Assembly: GCF_029222905.1 (NCBI RefSeq)
Contig: NZ_JARHUE010000001.1
Span: 372,001 to 436,000, forward strand
Origin: Neptuniibacter sp. CAU 1671
Lineage (GTDB): Bacteria; Pseudomonadota; Gammaproteobacteria; Pseudomonadales; Balneatricaceae
Direction: 5' to 3'
DNA: 64,000 bases
Positions 1 to 8,460 of this stretch are shown here, in pieces. Position 1 is the stretch's first letter, and each line of letters starts with the position of its first letter. Both the position numbers and the translations under genes were made by a program. Below the pieces are notes generated by a model, which saw nothing but the letters and a program-made list of their open reading frames with translations, ran no database searches and was not told the origin of the DNA.

Positions 1-46
1 GTTTAGGCTCGGGTTTAGGCTCGGGTTTAGGCTCGGGTTTAGGCTC
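1..46. repeat. 12-bp tandem repeat inside tonB
   Basis: The unit gtttaggctcgg occurs nearly four times in perfect register. On the minus strand each unit encodes the Glu-Pro-Lys-Pro step of the TonB periplasmic linker. Such in-frame repeats may change copy number by slippage and alter linker length. The array continues past the left edge, so its size is unknown. Confidence 0.9.
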
Positions 47-235
47 TTCTATCACCGGCTCAGGAGCAACCTCCTGCTGACGCAGAGTAACATCAACAGT
101 GTACGTGATGATTTCAGGGATGACGGGAGGAATGCTTGGCGTATTAATCCAGTAATACGCCAGAACGGAATGTGCCAGCAACGACAACGTCATTGCTGGC
201 ACAAAATTTACTGCAGGTAAAAAGCTGCGTGTCAT
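1..235 (-). CDS. tonB: TonB energy transducer, N-terminal part (cut by the left edge)
   Basis: Only the first 78 codons lie in the window. The product begins MTRSFLPAVNF, has one hydrophobic segment at about residues 12-32 that would anchor it in the inner membrane, then a periplasmic stretch ending in repeated Glu-Pro-Lys-Pro units. This short basic tail, single anchor and EPKP-rich linker are typical of TonB, which passes the energy of the ExbB-ExbD proton motor to outer-membrane receptors. It starts 31 bases after the stop of a TonB-dependent receptor on the same strand, so the two are probably co-transcribed and this TonB may be dedicated to that receptor. The C-terminal receptor-binding domain is outside the window, so the call rests on the N-terminus and context. 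Confidence 0.8.
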   Translation of the reverse strand, partial: MTRSFLPAVNFVPAMTLSLLAHSVLAYYWINTPSIPPVIPEIITYTVDVTLRQQEVAPEPVIEEPKPEPKPEPKPEPK

Positions 236-266
236 TCAGATCAGACCCACAGCTTTTTGGCATGAA

Positions 267-2603
267 TCAGAAGCGGACCCGCATGCCAACCACACCTGAA
301 CGTGGCTTACCGGGGCCAACGAAACGGACTTCATCGTCAAAGTCATCTCCAAGCACTTCTTCCGCTTCGCCATAGACACCAAAGGTTTCATACTCTTTAT
401 CAAACAGGTTGTCGATCTTAGCAAAAAACTCAACATTTTCAGAGGCTTTATAGAGACCTCTTAGATTAACAACAGCAAATCCATCCAGCTTGTCGTCATC
501 ATTGGACTCGTCACCCCGGAAATACTGACTGCTCTGATAAGAGACTTCCAGCCCCAGGTCAAATGCGGGCGTCACATTCCAGTCTGCAACCAGCTTTACC
601 ACATGTTGCGGCAAGCCCGGAATATCATCACCACGCTCAACCTGACGGTCTCCACCCTGTGGATGGTTAGGGCTAAAACTGACATAAGGCGTGCGGAAGG
701 TCGCCTCCAGCCAGGTATATGAAACCCCAAGCGTCACTTTTTCGTATTGCTTCTGCGCTCCCAATTCCAGACCTAAACGGCGGGTTTTACCCACATTGGC
801 AAAGTAACCTTCTGATGGGCTATCACCTGCCTGCTGGAAAATAATGTCATCGTGGTTAATGGTGTGGAAAACACCCGCATTCCACTGATAGTCAGAACCG
901 TTGCCACGTACACCAAACTCAACTGTTTTGGCGACAACCTGCTTTAACGGTGGATCTGATACAAAACCATTTGGTAACTTACATGGGTCATCCGGATCCG
1001 CACAGCTCAGCTCAGCCGGAGTTGGTGCACGGGAAGCCTCACTGTAACTGGCATACCAAGAACGCTCATCCGTGGGGTGCCAGGCCAGACCGACAGCCGG
1101 ATTAAAGCGGTTGAAGCTGTGACTGCCATCCAACGAGCCTTCACCATCTTCAATCAGATCTTCCATCTTCACGCGAGTACGGTTGTAACGGCCTGCAACT
1201 GTAAGATCCAGTTCATCGTTCAGAGCCAGCGTGTCGGTAAAGAACAAACCAAAATTAAATTGTTTGGCATGTAGTCGAACCTGTGACTCCGCGTCGTACA
1301 GACCAATACCGGTCACGCCTCGGTCGTCAGTAATCACATCGTTACGGAGTTCAGCAAACTGGGTATCAGAACGGAACTTAATATCAGCCGCATCATAGTT
1401 AAAACCGACGGTCAGCTGATTTTCACGATCAAACATATCCCCAAGGAAGGTCAACTGCGAAGCCAGACCCAAACTCCGCTGCTTGGTTTCTGAGGTGTTC
1501 AGGGTACCGTCAAGTTCATCAGGATCCAGTGAGGGGTCAATTTCCTCAAGCGTCATACCTTCGTAACCAACAAAGGTTACTGGCTCCAGTGACATCGGAT
1601 CATCTTCATCCCCTTCACACAGGGTCTCCAAGCCACCGTCATCACACTCTTCGTAGTCACTGTCATCGCCATTGAGGGTGTTGATCTTGTTCTTGCGGTA
1701 ATACACATTACCACTCCACTGAACATCATCAGACACCCAGGTATCGCCCGACAGCGCGAACAGGTTCATCTGCGTTTCAGTACGATCCGGCTGAGTGTAG
1801 ATGGATTCGCGCCCCTGAGTATCAAGCAGCAGTTCAGGTGCAGCGCCATTACCGATCAGCTCGTTATCATTGGCCGCCATGGTCAGCTCTAATGAACTGT
1901 CCTCACCACGCCAGCTCAGATTTGCCAGCCCCTGCCTTACTTCGCTGGGTGAATGATCACGCCAGCCGTCCTCTTCGTAATAATTGCCAATCACGTAATA
2001 ACCGAACTGACCGTCATTACCCCCCGTCTGGGCCTCAAGGTTGAATCGGCCATCATCGCCAATCGATGTTTCAATCTGACTGCCCGGGTGATCAAAACCA
2101 TTTTTAACCCGAATTGAGAGCGCGCCACCCAGAGTATTCTGACCAAACACAGGATTGGAACCCGCAAACAGGTTAATAGAGTCGATCGCACCTTCCGGCA
2201 AAAGATCCCAGTTAACCGTATCACCGAATGGCTCATTAAACCGGACACCATTCACATAGACAGAGAGTCCCTGCGGCAAACCTAAAAGAGGTGAGGCAGT
2301 AAAACCACGGTACTGTACGTCAGGCTGATAAGGGTTACTGACCGCTTCGTTGATCGTAACACTCGAGAAGTTGGCACGCAGGTGCTCAGCAAGGTTCAAC
2401 GCCTGGCTTTTTTCAATCGCCTCATTATTGGCTGTCTGAACCGCCGCCGCGACCCGTTTCTTTTCCAGTCCGGCACCATGCAAAGGCGTGGTACCAATAA
2501 CTGTTACACCCTGAAGTCGGGTCACTTCTTCAGCATAAAGACCCGGACTCATAACCAAACAACCTGCCAGCAGGGGCAGTAACACATTCCTGTTGTGATT
2601 CAT
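267..2603 (-). CDS. TonB-dependent outer-membrane receptor, candidate PQQ receptor
   Basis: The protein is a 22-stranded-barrel TonB-dependent receptor of about 778 residues. After a signal peptide (MNHNRNVLLPLLAGCLVMSP, cleaved near AEE) comes a plug domain with the motifs YRGF, SVYVNG, FNEPFGD and NTLGGALSI. The barrel ends in the usual terminal Phe (MRVRF), and DNLFDKEYE lies near the end. An ATG at 2645 would add 14 residues, but the ATG at 2603 has a GCGGA sequence at proper distance and puts the signal peptide at the N-terminus. It follows the pqq operon and the S9 peptidase and precedes tonB. E. coli PqqU (YncD) is a known PQQ receptor of this superfamily, so PQQ is a reasonable ligand, but this is inference from position. 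One predicted surface loop is very acidic and holds two Cys (about residues 330-385 of the long form). Confidence 0.85.
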   Translation of the reverse strand: MNHNRNVLLPLLAGCLVMSPGLYAEEVTRLQGVTVIGTTPLHGAGLEKKRVAAAVQTANNEAIEKSQALNLAEHLRANFSSVTINEAVSNPYQPDVQYRGFTASPLLGLPQGLSVYVNGVRFNEPFGDTVNWDLLPEGAIDSINLFAGSNPVFGQNTLGGALSIRVKNGFDHPGSQIETSIGDDGRFNLEAQTGGNDGQFGYYVIGNYYEEDGWRDHSPSEVRQGLANLSWRGEDSSLELTMAANDNELIGNGAAPELLLDTQGRESIYTQPDRTETQMNLFALSGDTWVSDDVQWSGNVYYRKNKINTLNGDDSDYEECDDGGLETLCEGDEDDPMSLEPVTFVGYEGMTLEEIDPSLDPDELDGTLNTSETKQRSLGLASQLTFLGDMFDRENQLTVGFNYDAADIKFRSDTQFAELRNDVITDDRGVTGIGLYDAESQVRLHAKQFNFGLFFTDTLALNDELDLTVAGRYNRTRVKMEDLIEDGEGSLDGSHSFNRFNPAVGLAWHPTDERSWYASYSEASRAPTPAELSCADPDDPCKLPNGFVSDPPLKQVVAKTVEFGVRGNGSDYQWNAGVFHTINHDDIIFQQAGDSPSEGYFANVGKTRRLGLELGAQKQYEKVTLGVSYTWLEATFRTPYVSFSPNHPQGGDRQVERGDDIPGLPQHVVKLVADWNVTPAFDLGLEVSYQSSQYFRGDESNDDDKLDGFAVVNLRGLYKASENVEFFAKIDNLFDKEYETFGVYGEAEEVLGDDFDDEVRFVGPGKPRSGVVGMRVRF

Positions 2604-2757
2604 TTTCAATCCGCTAATTTTTATTAGGCTTTTATGTATTGCCATAATCTTGGCATGTTAATGATTTTGTAACTTTTTGAGGAGATGTGAACTTCTGCAG
2701 GAGTAGCAAAAACAACTCTATCCTTCCCAGCCAATTTCGGGAATTTTTCCCAATAAA

Positions 2758-4629
2758 TCATGGCTCCATTAGCGACTGATAAAACTGTAATTCAGTTTGT
2801 AACACCCGTATCTGGTTATCCAGTTGTCGGAAGCCATGCGCTTCCTCAGAAAAATAAACCGCCTCAACACGCAGACCAGATGCTCTAAGTGAATCCACCA
2901 TGGATCGGGTTTGTTCCGGCACCACGACCCGATCGAGTTCCCCCTGAAAGAAAATCACAGGCGCGGAAATTTGAGCGATTTTGTTGATTGGCGCTACCGC
3001 GTCGTAACGTTCAGGCTCCTTAGCAGGATCAGCGATCAACCAGTCCAGATAATGCGATTCAAACTTATGAGTGGCCTGCCCCAGTGCCATTGGATCTGTT
3101 ACACCGTAGAGACTGGCACCACCTGCAAAGCAGTCAAGATCGGCAAGGGCGTTAAGCGCACTGAAGCCACCGGAACTGTTCCCCCTGATAAAGACGGCTG
3201 CAGGGTTTATTCGATCCAACCGGGCAAGCTCCTGTACTGCCAGATCAATATCTTCAATTTCAACCCGCCCCCAGCTACCGGCCAGTGCCAATCGATAATC
3301 GCGACCATAATTGCTGCTGCCCTGGTAGTTGAGATCAAGCACCGCAAAACCACGCTGAGTCCAGTACTGTAACTTGAGATTCAATACAGGATAGGTTGCG
3401 GCGGTAGGGCCCCCATGCAGAAACACAACCAAAGGCGGCGCCCTATCAGACTCAGGATATGCGCTGTTCTGCGGCGGATAGAAATAACCGTAACAGGCAT
3501 GTTGTTTTGTTTTAAAACAGATCGCTTCGGGCACAGCGCACTCAGCAACAGGCAAGGGATACTCACCCCCGACCAGAAGTTTCAACTCGCCCTTCTCATT
3601 CAACAGCGCTACCGCTGGCAAACGATCCTCAGCGGCGACAATCAGCAACACCTGATCACCAGAAACAGCTAGATTACGTATCTGGTTAAAGCCCTCGAGG
3701 AGGATTGGTGACTGATCGACCGAAAGTTCAACTGACTGATGCTTAAGCGCAAGGCTAACCCAGCTACCATCGTTGCGCTGGCCGAAGTGCCGCAAGCCCC
3801 CTTGCCAAGGCGCATTAATACAATCTGCCGCCGTCTTGATCAGCGGTGTATCAACAATTCGATCAGCATCTATGGTGTGGATCTGCCAAAATCCGCTCTG
3901 ATCACTGACTAAATACAACCGGTTATCCGATGCAAAATAGGGCTGAGATAGTGCAACATCGTTGCATTGACCACTCACTTCGTTAATCGAGCCTATAGCG
4001 CCAGACTCAGATACATCTGCAGCAAAACAGCGAGTTTTCAGCCAGGGTTGATAGGGGTGATCCCAACTTATAAATGCGATCTGGCTGGCATCGTCTGACA
4101 GGGTTGGATAAGCATAAAAATCATGACCCGCATGCAGGACAGTGACACTGCCTGTTTCCAGACAAACAGAGATCAGGCGGTTTTCAACTTCAGTGGAATG
4201 ATGAAGTTCTTCAATGCAGATAAGCCGATTTCGTACCGGGTCATAAACGGGCTCAATAAACCGGCTAGCTGGAGCGTTCGTCAGCGCAACCGGTGCTTCT
4301 ACTACAAGCCCGGTGACTTGAGTATAAAGCTGCTGGTCATCAGCATTCACAAAAGCCAATCGGTCATGGCTGATAAAACACCAGGCCTGCCCGCCATATT
4401 CATGGACTTTGCTTCGAACACTGAAACCTTCTGGGGTCAGGTACTGCACCTGATCATTCTGATACCGACACAGAGTGTTTACACCGCCACGTTCTGGCAG
4501 AGTCGCAACCCAGTATGGGACACCTTGCGGACTGATCAGCGGCTGAGAAAATTCAACCGAAGCAGCAACAGCGGTGAGCTCGTCCAGTGCGGACTGCCAG
4601 AAACCATGTTGTTGAATAGAGTCAGTCAT
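2758..4629 (-). CDS. pqqH: S9 family prolyl-oligopeptidase-like peptidase (PqqH type)
   Basis: This 623-residue protein has an N-terminal beta-propeller-like half and a C-terminal alpha/beta hydrolase half. The catalytic Ser485 lies in GNSSGG, with Asp566 in GELDRVV and His598 in EEAHGF, and the oxyanion motif FLHGGPT is upstream. There is no signal peptide, so it should act in the cytosol. Pseudomonas aeruginosa carries an S9 peptidase called PqqH at the same place, after pqqE. It could trim the PqqA peptide after PqqE has linked Glu to Tyr, or degrade leftovers; no M16-type PqqF is present in the window. It starts 42 bases after the pqqE stop, with a terminator-like hairpin between, so its expression may be lower than that of pqqA-E. 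The symbol follows the Pseudomonas usage and is less sure than the family. Confidence 0.85.
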   Translation of the reverse strand: MTDSIQQHGFWQSALDELTAVAASVEFSQPLISPQGVPYWVATLPERGGVNTLCRYQNDQVQYLTPEGFSVRSKVHEYGGQAWCFISHDRLAFVNADDQQLYTQVTGLVVEAPVALTNAPASRFIEPVYDPVRNRLICIEELHHSTEVENRLISVCLETGSVTVLHAGHDFYAYPTLSDDASQIAFISWDHPYQPWLKTRCFAADVSESGAIGSINEVSGQCNDVALSQPYFASDNRLYLVSDQSGFWQIHTIDADRIVDTPLIKTAADCINAPWQGGLRHFGQRNDGSWVSLALKHQSVELSVDQSPILLEGFNQIRNLAVSGDQVLLIVAAEDRLPAVALLNEKGELKLLVGGEYPLPVAECAVPEAICFKTKQHACYGYFYPPQNSAYPESDRAPPLVVFLHGGPTAATYPVLNLKLQYWTQRGFAVLDLNYQGSSNYGRDYRLALAGSWGRVEIEDIDLAVQELARLDRINPAAVFIRGNSSGGFSALNALADLDCFAGGASLYGVTDPMALGQATHKFESHYLDWLIADPAKEPERYDAVAPINKIAQISAPVIFFQGELDRVVVPEQTRSMVDSLRASGLRVEAVYFSEEAHGFRQLDNQIRVLQTELQFYQSLMEP

Positions 4630-4643
4630 CTGGCATGCATTAG

Positions 4644-4667
4644 AAAAGGCGGGCTTTAACGCCCGCC
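4644..4667 (-). terminator. Terminator-like hairpin between pqqE and the S9 peptidase gene
   Basis: On the minus strand GGCGGGC and GCCCGCC form a perfect 7-bp GC-only stem around a 6-base loop, directly followed by TTTT. This is a short intrinsic terminator or attenuator after pqqE. The next gene on the same strand starts only 14 bases further, so partial read-through is likely needed for its expression unless it has its own promoter. Confidence 0.6.
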
Positions 4668-4671
4668 AGAG

Positions 4672-5859
4672 TTAGCCTTTTGCAATGATGCGGGAGTTTT
4701 TCTCATTGCGGTAAACAAACTGTTCTGGATTGTTTACCACATGCTCAGCATTTTCCCGCGCCTGAACTATCAGATCGTGATGGGGTGACTTACCACAAAC
4801 AGGGTCCGCATTATGCGCATCGCCCGTTAGCATATAGGCCTGACAATGACAGCCACCCAGATCTTTCTCGCGCTCATCACAGCTGCGACAAGGCTCTTTC
4901 ATCCAGTCCAGACCACGGAAATGATTAAACCCAGGACTGTCATCCCAGATCTGCTGCAGTGTCATCTCACGCACATTTGGGAACTCGATCGGCAACATCC
5001 GCGCGCTATGGCAAGGCAGTGCTTTGCCATCCGGTGTCACAGTGAGAAACACTTCACCCCAACCATTCATGCAACGTTTTGGACGTTCTTCATAATAATC
5101 AGGCGTAACGAAGATCAGCTTGATCGGGTTGCCGGCAGCGGCGAGCTTTTCACGGTATTCATTGGTAATTCGCTCAGCACGTTCCAGTTGCGCCCGGGTC
5201 GGCAGCAGCTGCTCAACATTTTCATACGCCCAGCCGTAGTACTGACAGGTAGCGAGCTCAACGTAATCAGCTTCAAGCTCAACACAGAGTTCGATAATAC
5301 GGTCAATGCGATCAATATTGTGCCGATGGGTGACAAAGTTAAGCACCATCGGGTAACCCTGCGCTTTTACTTCACGCGCCATCTTCAGCTTCTGCTGGAA
5401 CGCCTTTTCCGAGCCGGAAAGCATGCTGTTGACGGACTCATCACTGGCCTGAAAACTGACCTGAATATGATCCAAGCCCGCCTGATGGAACTCGGCCATC
5501 TTACGTTCGTTCAGCCCAACACCGGATGTGATCAGGTTGGTGTAATAGCCCATTTCATGGGCACCACCAATCAGCTGAATCAAGTCCTGACGTACCAGCG
5601 GCTCACCACCGGAAAAACCAAGCTGGACTGCTCCGAGATCACGACCCTGTTGGAACACATCAAGCCATTCCTGGGTTGTCAGTTCGCCGGCAAAATCAGC
5701 AAAATCCAAGGGATTTGAGCAATAAGGACACTGCAGCGGACATTTATATGTCAGCTCAGCCAGCAACCATAAAGGCTTGCCATGGGTTTTAGTCGATTCA
5801 ACTGCACCCAGATTGGGCTGGGTGGGTTGACCGTTACAGGGTGATCCAGTGTTGCTCAT
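4672..5859 (-). CDS. pqqE: PqqE, PqqA peptide cyclase (radical SAM)
   Basis: PqqE forms the first carbon-carbon bond in PQQ synthesis, joining the Glu and Tyr side chains of PqqA bound to PqqD. The radical SAM cluster motif CxxxCxxC is seen as C40, C44 and C47 (KCPLQCPYC). The C-terminal SPASM region has the Cys set for auxiliary iron-sulfur clusters ([31 protein letters not shown]). An upstream start at 5913 is possible in the frame, but it would overlap pqqD by 80 bases. The ATG at 5859 has GGGGGA five bases upstream and gives 395 residues, the family length. It overlaps pqqD by 26 bases, which suggests translational coupling and fits the known need for PqqD as partner. Confidence 0.97.
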   Translation of the reverse strand: MSNTGSPCNGQPTQPNLGAVESTKTHGKPLWLLAELTYKCPLQCPYCSNPLDFADFAGELTTQEWLDVFQQGRDLGAVQLGFSGGEPLVRQDLIQLIGGAHEMGYYTNLITSGVGLNERKMAEFHQAGLDHIQVSFQASDESVNSMLSGSEKAFQQKLKMAREVKAQGYPMVLNFVTHRHNIDRIDRIIELCVELEADYVELATCQYYGWAYENVEQLLPTRAQLERAERITNEYREKLAAAGNPIKLIFVTPDYYEERPKRCMNGWGEVFLTVTPDGKALPCHSARMLPIEFPNVREMTLQQIWDDSPGFNHFRGLDWMKEPCRSCDEREKDLGGCHCQAYMLTGDAHNADPVCGKSPHHDLIVQARENAEHVVNNPEQFVYRNEKNSRIIAKG

Positions 5860-6118
5860 GGGCATCCCCCAAGAAATCGATAATGTCTGCACTGATATCA
5901 CCCGCATCAGCAAACTTAGCCTGCAACAACGCGGTTATTTCAGAGACATTTCGTTGACCGTCAACCAGCGCAAGAATTTCACCCGCAGGTCCATTCAGCT
6001 GGATCATGCCTTCCGGGTATAACAGCACATAACAATCCTGCGCTTTCTCCCACTGGAAACGGAACATTTTGTTAAGTGCCGGAATTGAATCCGGCACAAT
6101 CTCAGTCTGTGACGACAT
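5834..6118 (-). CDS. pqqD: PqqD, PqqA-binding chaperone
   Basis: PqqD is a small peptide chaperone (here 94 residues) that binds the PqqA precursor and presents it to PqqE. The sequence shows the family pattern: [22 protein letters not shown]-type beta hairpins, then [12 protein letters not shown] and a helical tail, the fold of a RiPP recognition element. Its ATG overlaps the stop of pqqC (TAATG), and its end overlaps pqqE, so pqqC-pqqD-pqqE are translationally coupled. No oddities are visible. Confidence 0.95.
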   Translation of the reverse strand: MSSQTEIVPDSIPALNKMFRFQWEKAQDCYVLLYPEGMIQLNGPAGEILALVDGQRNVSEITALLQAKFADAGDISADIIDFLGDAHEQHWITL

Positions 6119-6882
6119 TAAAACAGACCTCGGTGATACACTTTTTCATCGGTGACGGTGTGGAATGGAGGACGATTCAGCTCATACGCCATCGTCATTG
6201 CATCCAGCATACTCCAGAGCACATCCAGCTTGAACTGGAGAATCTGCAACATGCGTTCCTGCTGTTCACGGGTGGTATAGAAATCCAGCGTGATATCCAG
6301 ACCGTGTTTCACATCACGTCGAGCTTCGGTCAGACGGTTACGAAAATACTGATAACCCTCTTCCTTGATCCACGGATAGTGAGATGGCCAGCTATCCAGG
6401 CGGTTCTGATGAATGGTTGGCGCAAACAGCTCAGTCAGTGAAGAACTGGCCGCTTCCTGCCAGGTAGCACGACGAGCAAAATTGACGTATGCATCAACCG
6501 CAAAGCGTACACCCGGTAGCACATGCTCTTGCGACAGGATCTCCTCACGGGTCAAACCCACCGCTTCTCCGAGCTGCAGCCAGGCCTCAATACCACCGAC
6601 AGCACCATCATATCCATCGTGATCAAGAATGCGCTGTATCCAGTGACGACGAACATCACGGTCCGGGCAATTCGCCATGATAGCGGCATCTTTTACCGGA
6701 ATGCTGATCTGGTAATAGAAACGGTTGGCGACCCAGCCACGAATTTGTTCCGGGGTACATTTACCCTCGTACATAGCGATGTGATATGGGTGCTGAGTAT
6801 GATAAAACGCGCCTTTCGCACGCAATGCAGCTTCAAACTCTTCCCGTGACATCGGGGCGCGATCATCGGTTTTGCAATTCAT
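6118..6882 (-). CDS. pqqC: PqqC, pyrroloquinoline-quinone synthase
   Basis: PqqC is the cofactor-free oxidase that carries out the last step of PQQ formation, ring closure and eight-electron oxidation of AHQQ with O2. The 254-residue protein is all-helical and has the family features: [23 protein letters not shown], a His-Asp-Gly segment ([10 protein letters not shown]) and the [14 protein letters not shown] stretch that contributes active-site Tyr and Arg. Length matches the usual 250. It follows pqqB with a 52-base gap and ends in a 1-base overlap with pqqD. It acts in the cytosol and needs oxygen, so the host makes PQQ aerobically. Confidence 0.97.
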   Translation of the reverse strand: MNCKTDDRAPMSREEFEAALRAKGAFYHTQHPYHIAMYEGKCTPEQIRGWVANRFYYQISIPVKDAAIMANCPDRDVRRHWIQRILDHDGYDGAVGGIEAWLQLGEAVGLTREEILSQEHVLPGVRFAVDAYVNFARRATWQEAASSSLTELFAPTIHQNRLDSWPSHYPWIKEEGYQYFRNRLTEARRDVKHGLDITLDFYTTREQQERMLQILQFKLDVLWSMLDAMTMAYELNRPPFHTVTDEKVYHRGLF

Positions 6883-6934
6883 TATTCTGATAGCCTCTAT
6901 GCAATAACCCTAGTTAGCAGACTGACAGGCGCGC

Positions 6935-7855
6935 TCAAAGTTCGATGGACATACCATCATAAGCGACATCAATCTGATGCCTGGCAAGTTCAGCGCGTTG
7001 CTCTGAGTCTTCATCCAGAATCGGGTTGGTGTTGTTAATGTGGATCAGCACCTTACGTGGTTTTTCCAACGTATCCAGGTACTCAATCATGCCACCCTTT
7101 CCTGACTGCGGCAGATGCCCCATAGCTACCCCCAGCTTGTCACCAACACCGGTAACAATCAGTTCATCCTCCTGCCAGATGGTGCCATCCACCAGCAGCA
7201 GATCGGAGTCTTCCATAACGGGGCGCAGATGCGGTTCAATCTGACCTAGGCCAGGTGCATAGAACAGTTTTTTGCCGGTCCGGGTATCTTCGATTTGGAT
7301 ACCGATATTATCGCCCGGATGCGGATCATTACGATGCGGTGAGTACGGTGGTGCACTGCTTAGCAGCGGCACCGCCGTCAATTTAAGCTCAGGAACCTGA
7401 GGGATCACAAAACTGTTGTCAGCCTGTCCCACAGGAATTCGATTAACGTGATTTCCACCATTCCAGTGCTTCAGCATGTTGAAGACAGGGAAACCCGTGG
7501 ATAGATCCTGCTCAACCATCTCAGTGCACCAGATATTATGCGGGCACCCTTCACGCAGCATCAGCAGACCTGTGGTGTGGTCAATCTGGCTGTCCATGAA
7601 CACGATGGCAGAAATACCGGTATCACGTATTGAGCGCGCTGGCTGCATAGGCGAAAAATTTGCCAGCTGCTCACGGATATCCGGTGAAGTATTAAAGAGA
7701 ATCCAGTGCTCGCCGTCAGCGCTCACAGTGATTGAAGACTGGGTACGGGGTTTGGCATTGATGGTACCGGCACGAACGCCAGCACAATTGCGGCAGTTAC
7801 AATTCCACTGAGGAAAACCACCACCAGCCGCGGAACCTAAAACTTGTACTTTCAT
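6935..7855 (-). CDS. pqqB: PqqB, metallo-beta-lactamase-fold hydroxylase of PQQ synthesis
   Basis: PqqB has 306 residues and the metallo-beta-lactamase fold. The N-terminal structural zinc motif is seen as C19, C21 and C24 (WNCNCRNC), after [10 protein letters not shown]. The metal site includes DSQIDHTTG and further His residues (HRNDPH). It is thought to hydroxylate the tyrosine-derived ring of the processed peptide, as work on the Methylorubrum protein indicates. It is separated from pqqA by 129 bases that hold a strong hairpin, and it is the first gene of the pqqBCDE run. Confidence 0.96.
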   Translation of the reverse strand: MKVQVLGSAAGGGFPQWNCNCRNCAGVRAGTINAKPRTQSSITVSADGEHWILFNTSPDIREQLANFSPMQPARSIRDTGISAIVFMDSQIDHTTGLLMLREGCPHNIWCTEMVEQDLSTGFPVFNMLKHWNGGNHVNRIPVGQADNSFVIPQVPELKLTAVPLLSSAPPYSPHRNDPHPGDNIGIQIEDTRTGKKLFYAPGLGQIEPHLRPVMEDSDLLLVDGTIWQEDELIVTGVGDKLGVAMGHLPQSGKGGMIEYLDTLEKPRKVLIHINNTNPILDEDSEQRAELARHQIDVAYDGMSIEL

Positions 7856-7932
7856 GTTTACGGTATCTGGTTATCTGTCTTATGGAAGGAGCATTCAGAG
7901 CTGAAGATTAGAAAAATAAAGGCTCTGACATA

Positions 7933-7958
7933 AATTACCCCGGCGTACCGGGGTAATT
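7933..7958 (-). promoter_or_regulatory. Strong hairpin in the pqqA-pqqB spacer
   Basis: Two perfect 11-base arms (aattaccccgg and ccggggtaatt) surround a 4-base loop. On the minus strand no uninterrupted T-run follows directly (the nearest T-rich stretch is about 12 bases further), so it is not a standard terminator. It lies 26 bases after the pqqA stop. Such a stem can protect the 3' end of a short pqqA transcript or limit read-through, which would make PqqA, the consumed substrate, more abundant than the enzymes. Confidence 0.7.
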
Positions 7959-7984
7959 AGGACATACGCGGAAAATCTGGCGTA

Positions 7985-8056
7985 TTAACGGTTAGCGAAG
8001 TACATAGTAACTTCGAAGCCGATACGCAGATCTTGGTAAGCAGGCTTAGTCCACAT
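7985..8056 (-). CDS. pqqA: PqqA, precursor peptide of PQQ
   Basis: This 23-codon gene is MWTKPAYQDLRIGFEVTMYF plus Ala-Asn-Arg. Glu15 and Tyr19 sit in the conserved E-V-T-M-Y core and supply all the carbon and nitrogen of PQQ. A GAGGAA ribosome-binding site lies 6 bases before the ATG. It is the first gene of the operon, has about 400 bases of upstream non-coding DNA and is followed by a hairpin before pqqB. The remaining residues form the leader recognised by PqqD and are later removed by peptidases. Confidence 0.97.
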   Translation of the reverse strand: MWTKPAYQDLRIGFEVTMYFANR

Positions 8057-8460
8057 AGCTATTTCCTCTTTTTGTTATTGAAAGACAACCTTTAGGTTGA
8101 ATCATAGAAAAATGACCCCGCCGGCTAACATGGTACTTTGGGACGAAAAGCATAATCTTTTGGTTAAGATCGCTTCCCGGGAAATTTTCCCGACCTTTCG
8201 CATAAGCGAAACCCAGGTACGGCGCGGCCTTGAGCTGAGTTGAACATAACATCTCAGACTCACAATATCTATCATCTATGAACTATTTTTTTACGCAATA
8301 TAAGATTTTCAATCGGCACTATAGTTTCATTAAATCCAGAATCCGCAGCAACAAAGTAGAGACAGTGTTCACTCCAGTTACCTGCCAGAACTTTCTCGCA
8401 AACAAAAAAAGGCAATCCGAAGATCGCCTGCACAGGGCCAAGGGGTAATGAAATTCGGTC
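8057..8460. other. Upstream region of pqqA, with inverted repeats
   Basis: This 404-base stretch between pqqA and prpE has no convincing gene. It holds the prpE terminator at 8404-8429 and three inverted repeats: caacct-tt-aggttg at 8086-8099, cgggaaa-t-tttcccg at 8178-8192, and tttcgc-ataa-gcgaaa at 8196-8211. The pqq promoter must lie here on the minus strand. A TATGAT with a poor -35 is near 8105, but I cannot choose a promoter with confidence. The repeats may be operators or leader hairpins. Confidence 0.5.
8404..8429 (-). terminator. Intrinsic terminator of prpE
   Basis: The minus strand reads AGGCGATC, loop TTCG, GATTGCCT, then seven T. The 8-bp stem includes one G-U pair and is closed by a stable UUCG tetraloop. 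It lies 32 bases after the prpE stop. Confidence 0.85.

Noticed and set aside
1-46. Direct repeats as a possible CRISPR or VNTR array
   Set aside because: There are no spacers between the 12-base units; they encode the EPKP linker of TonB in frame.
4846-5718. 290-codon plus-strand frame opposite pqqE
   Set aside because: pqqE is certain on the other strand and this frame has no recognisable motif or ribosome site.
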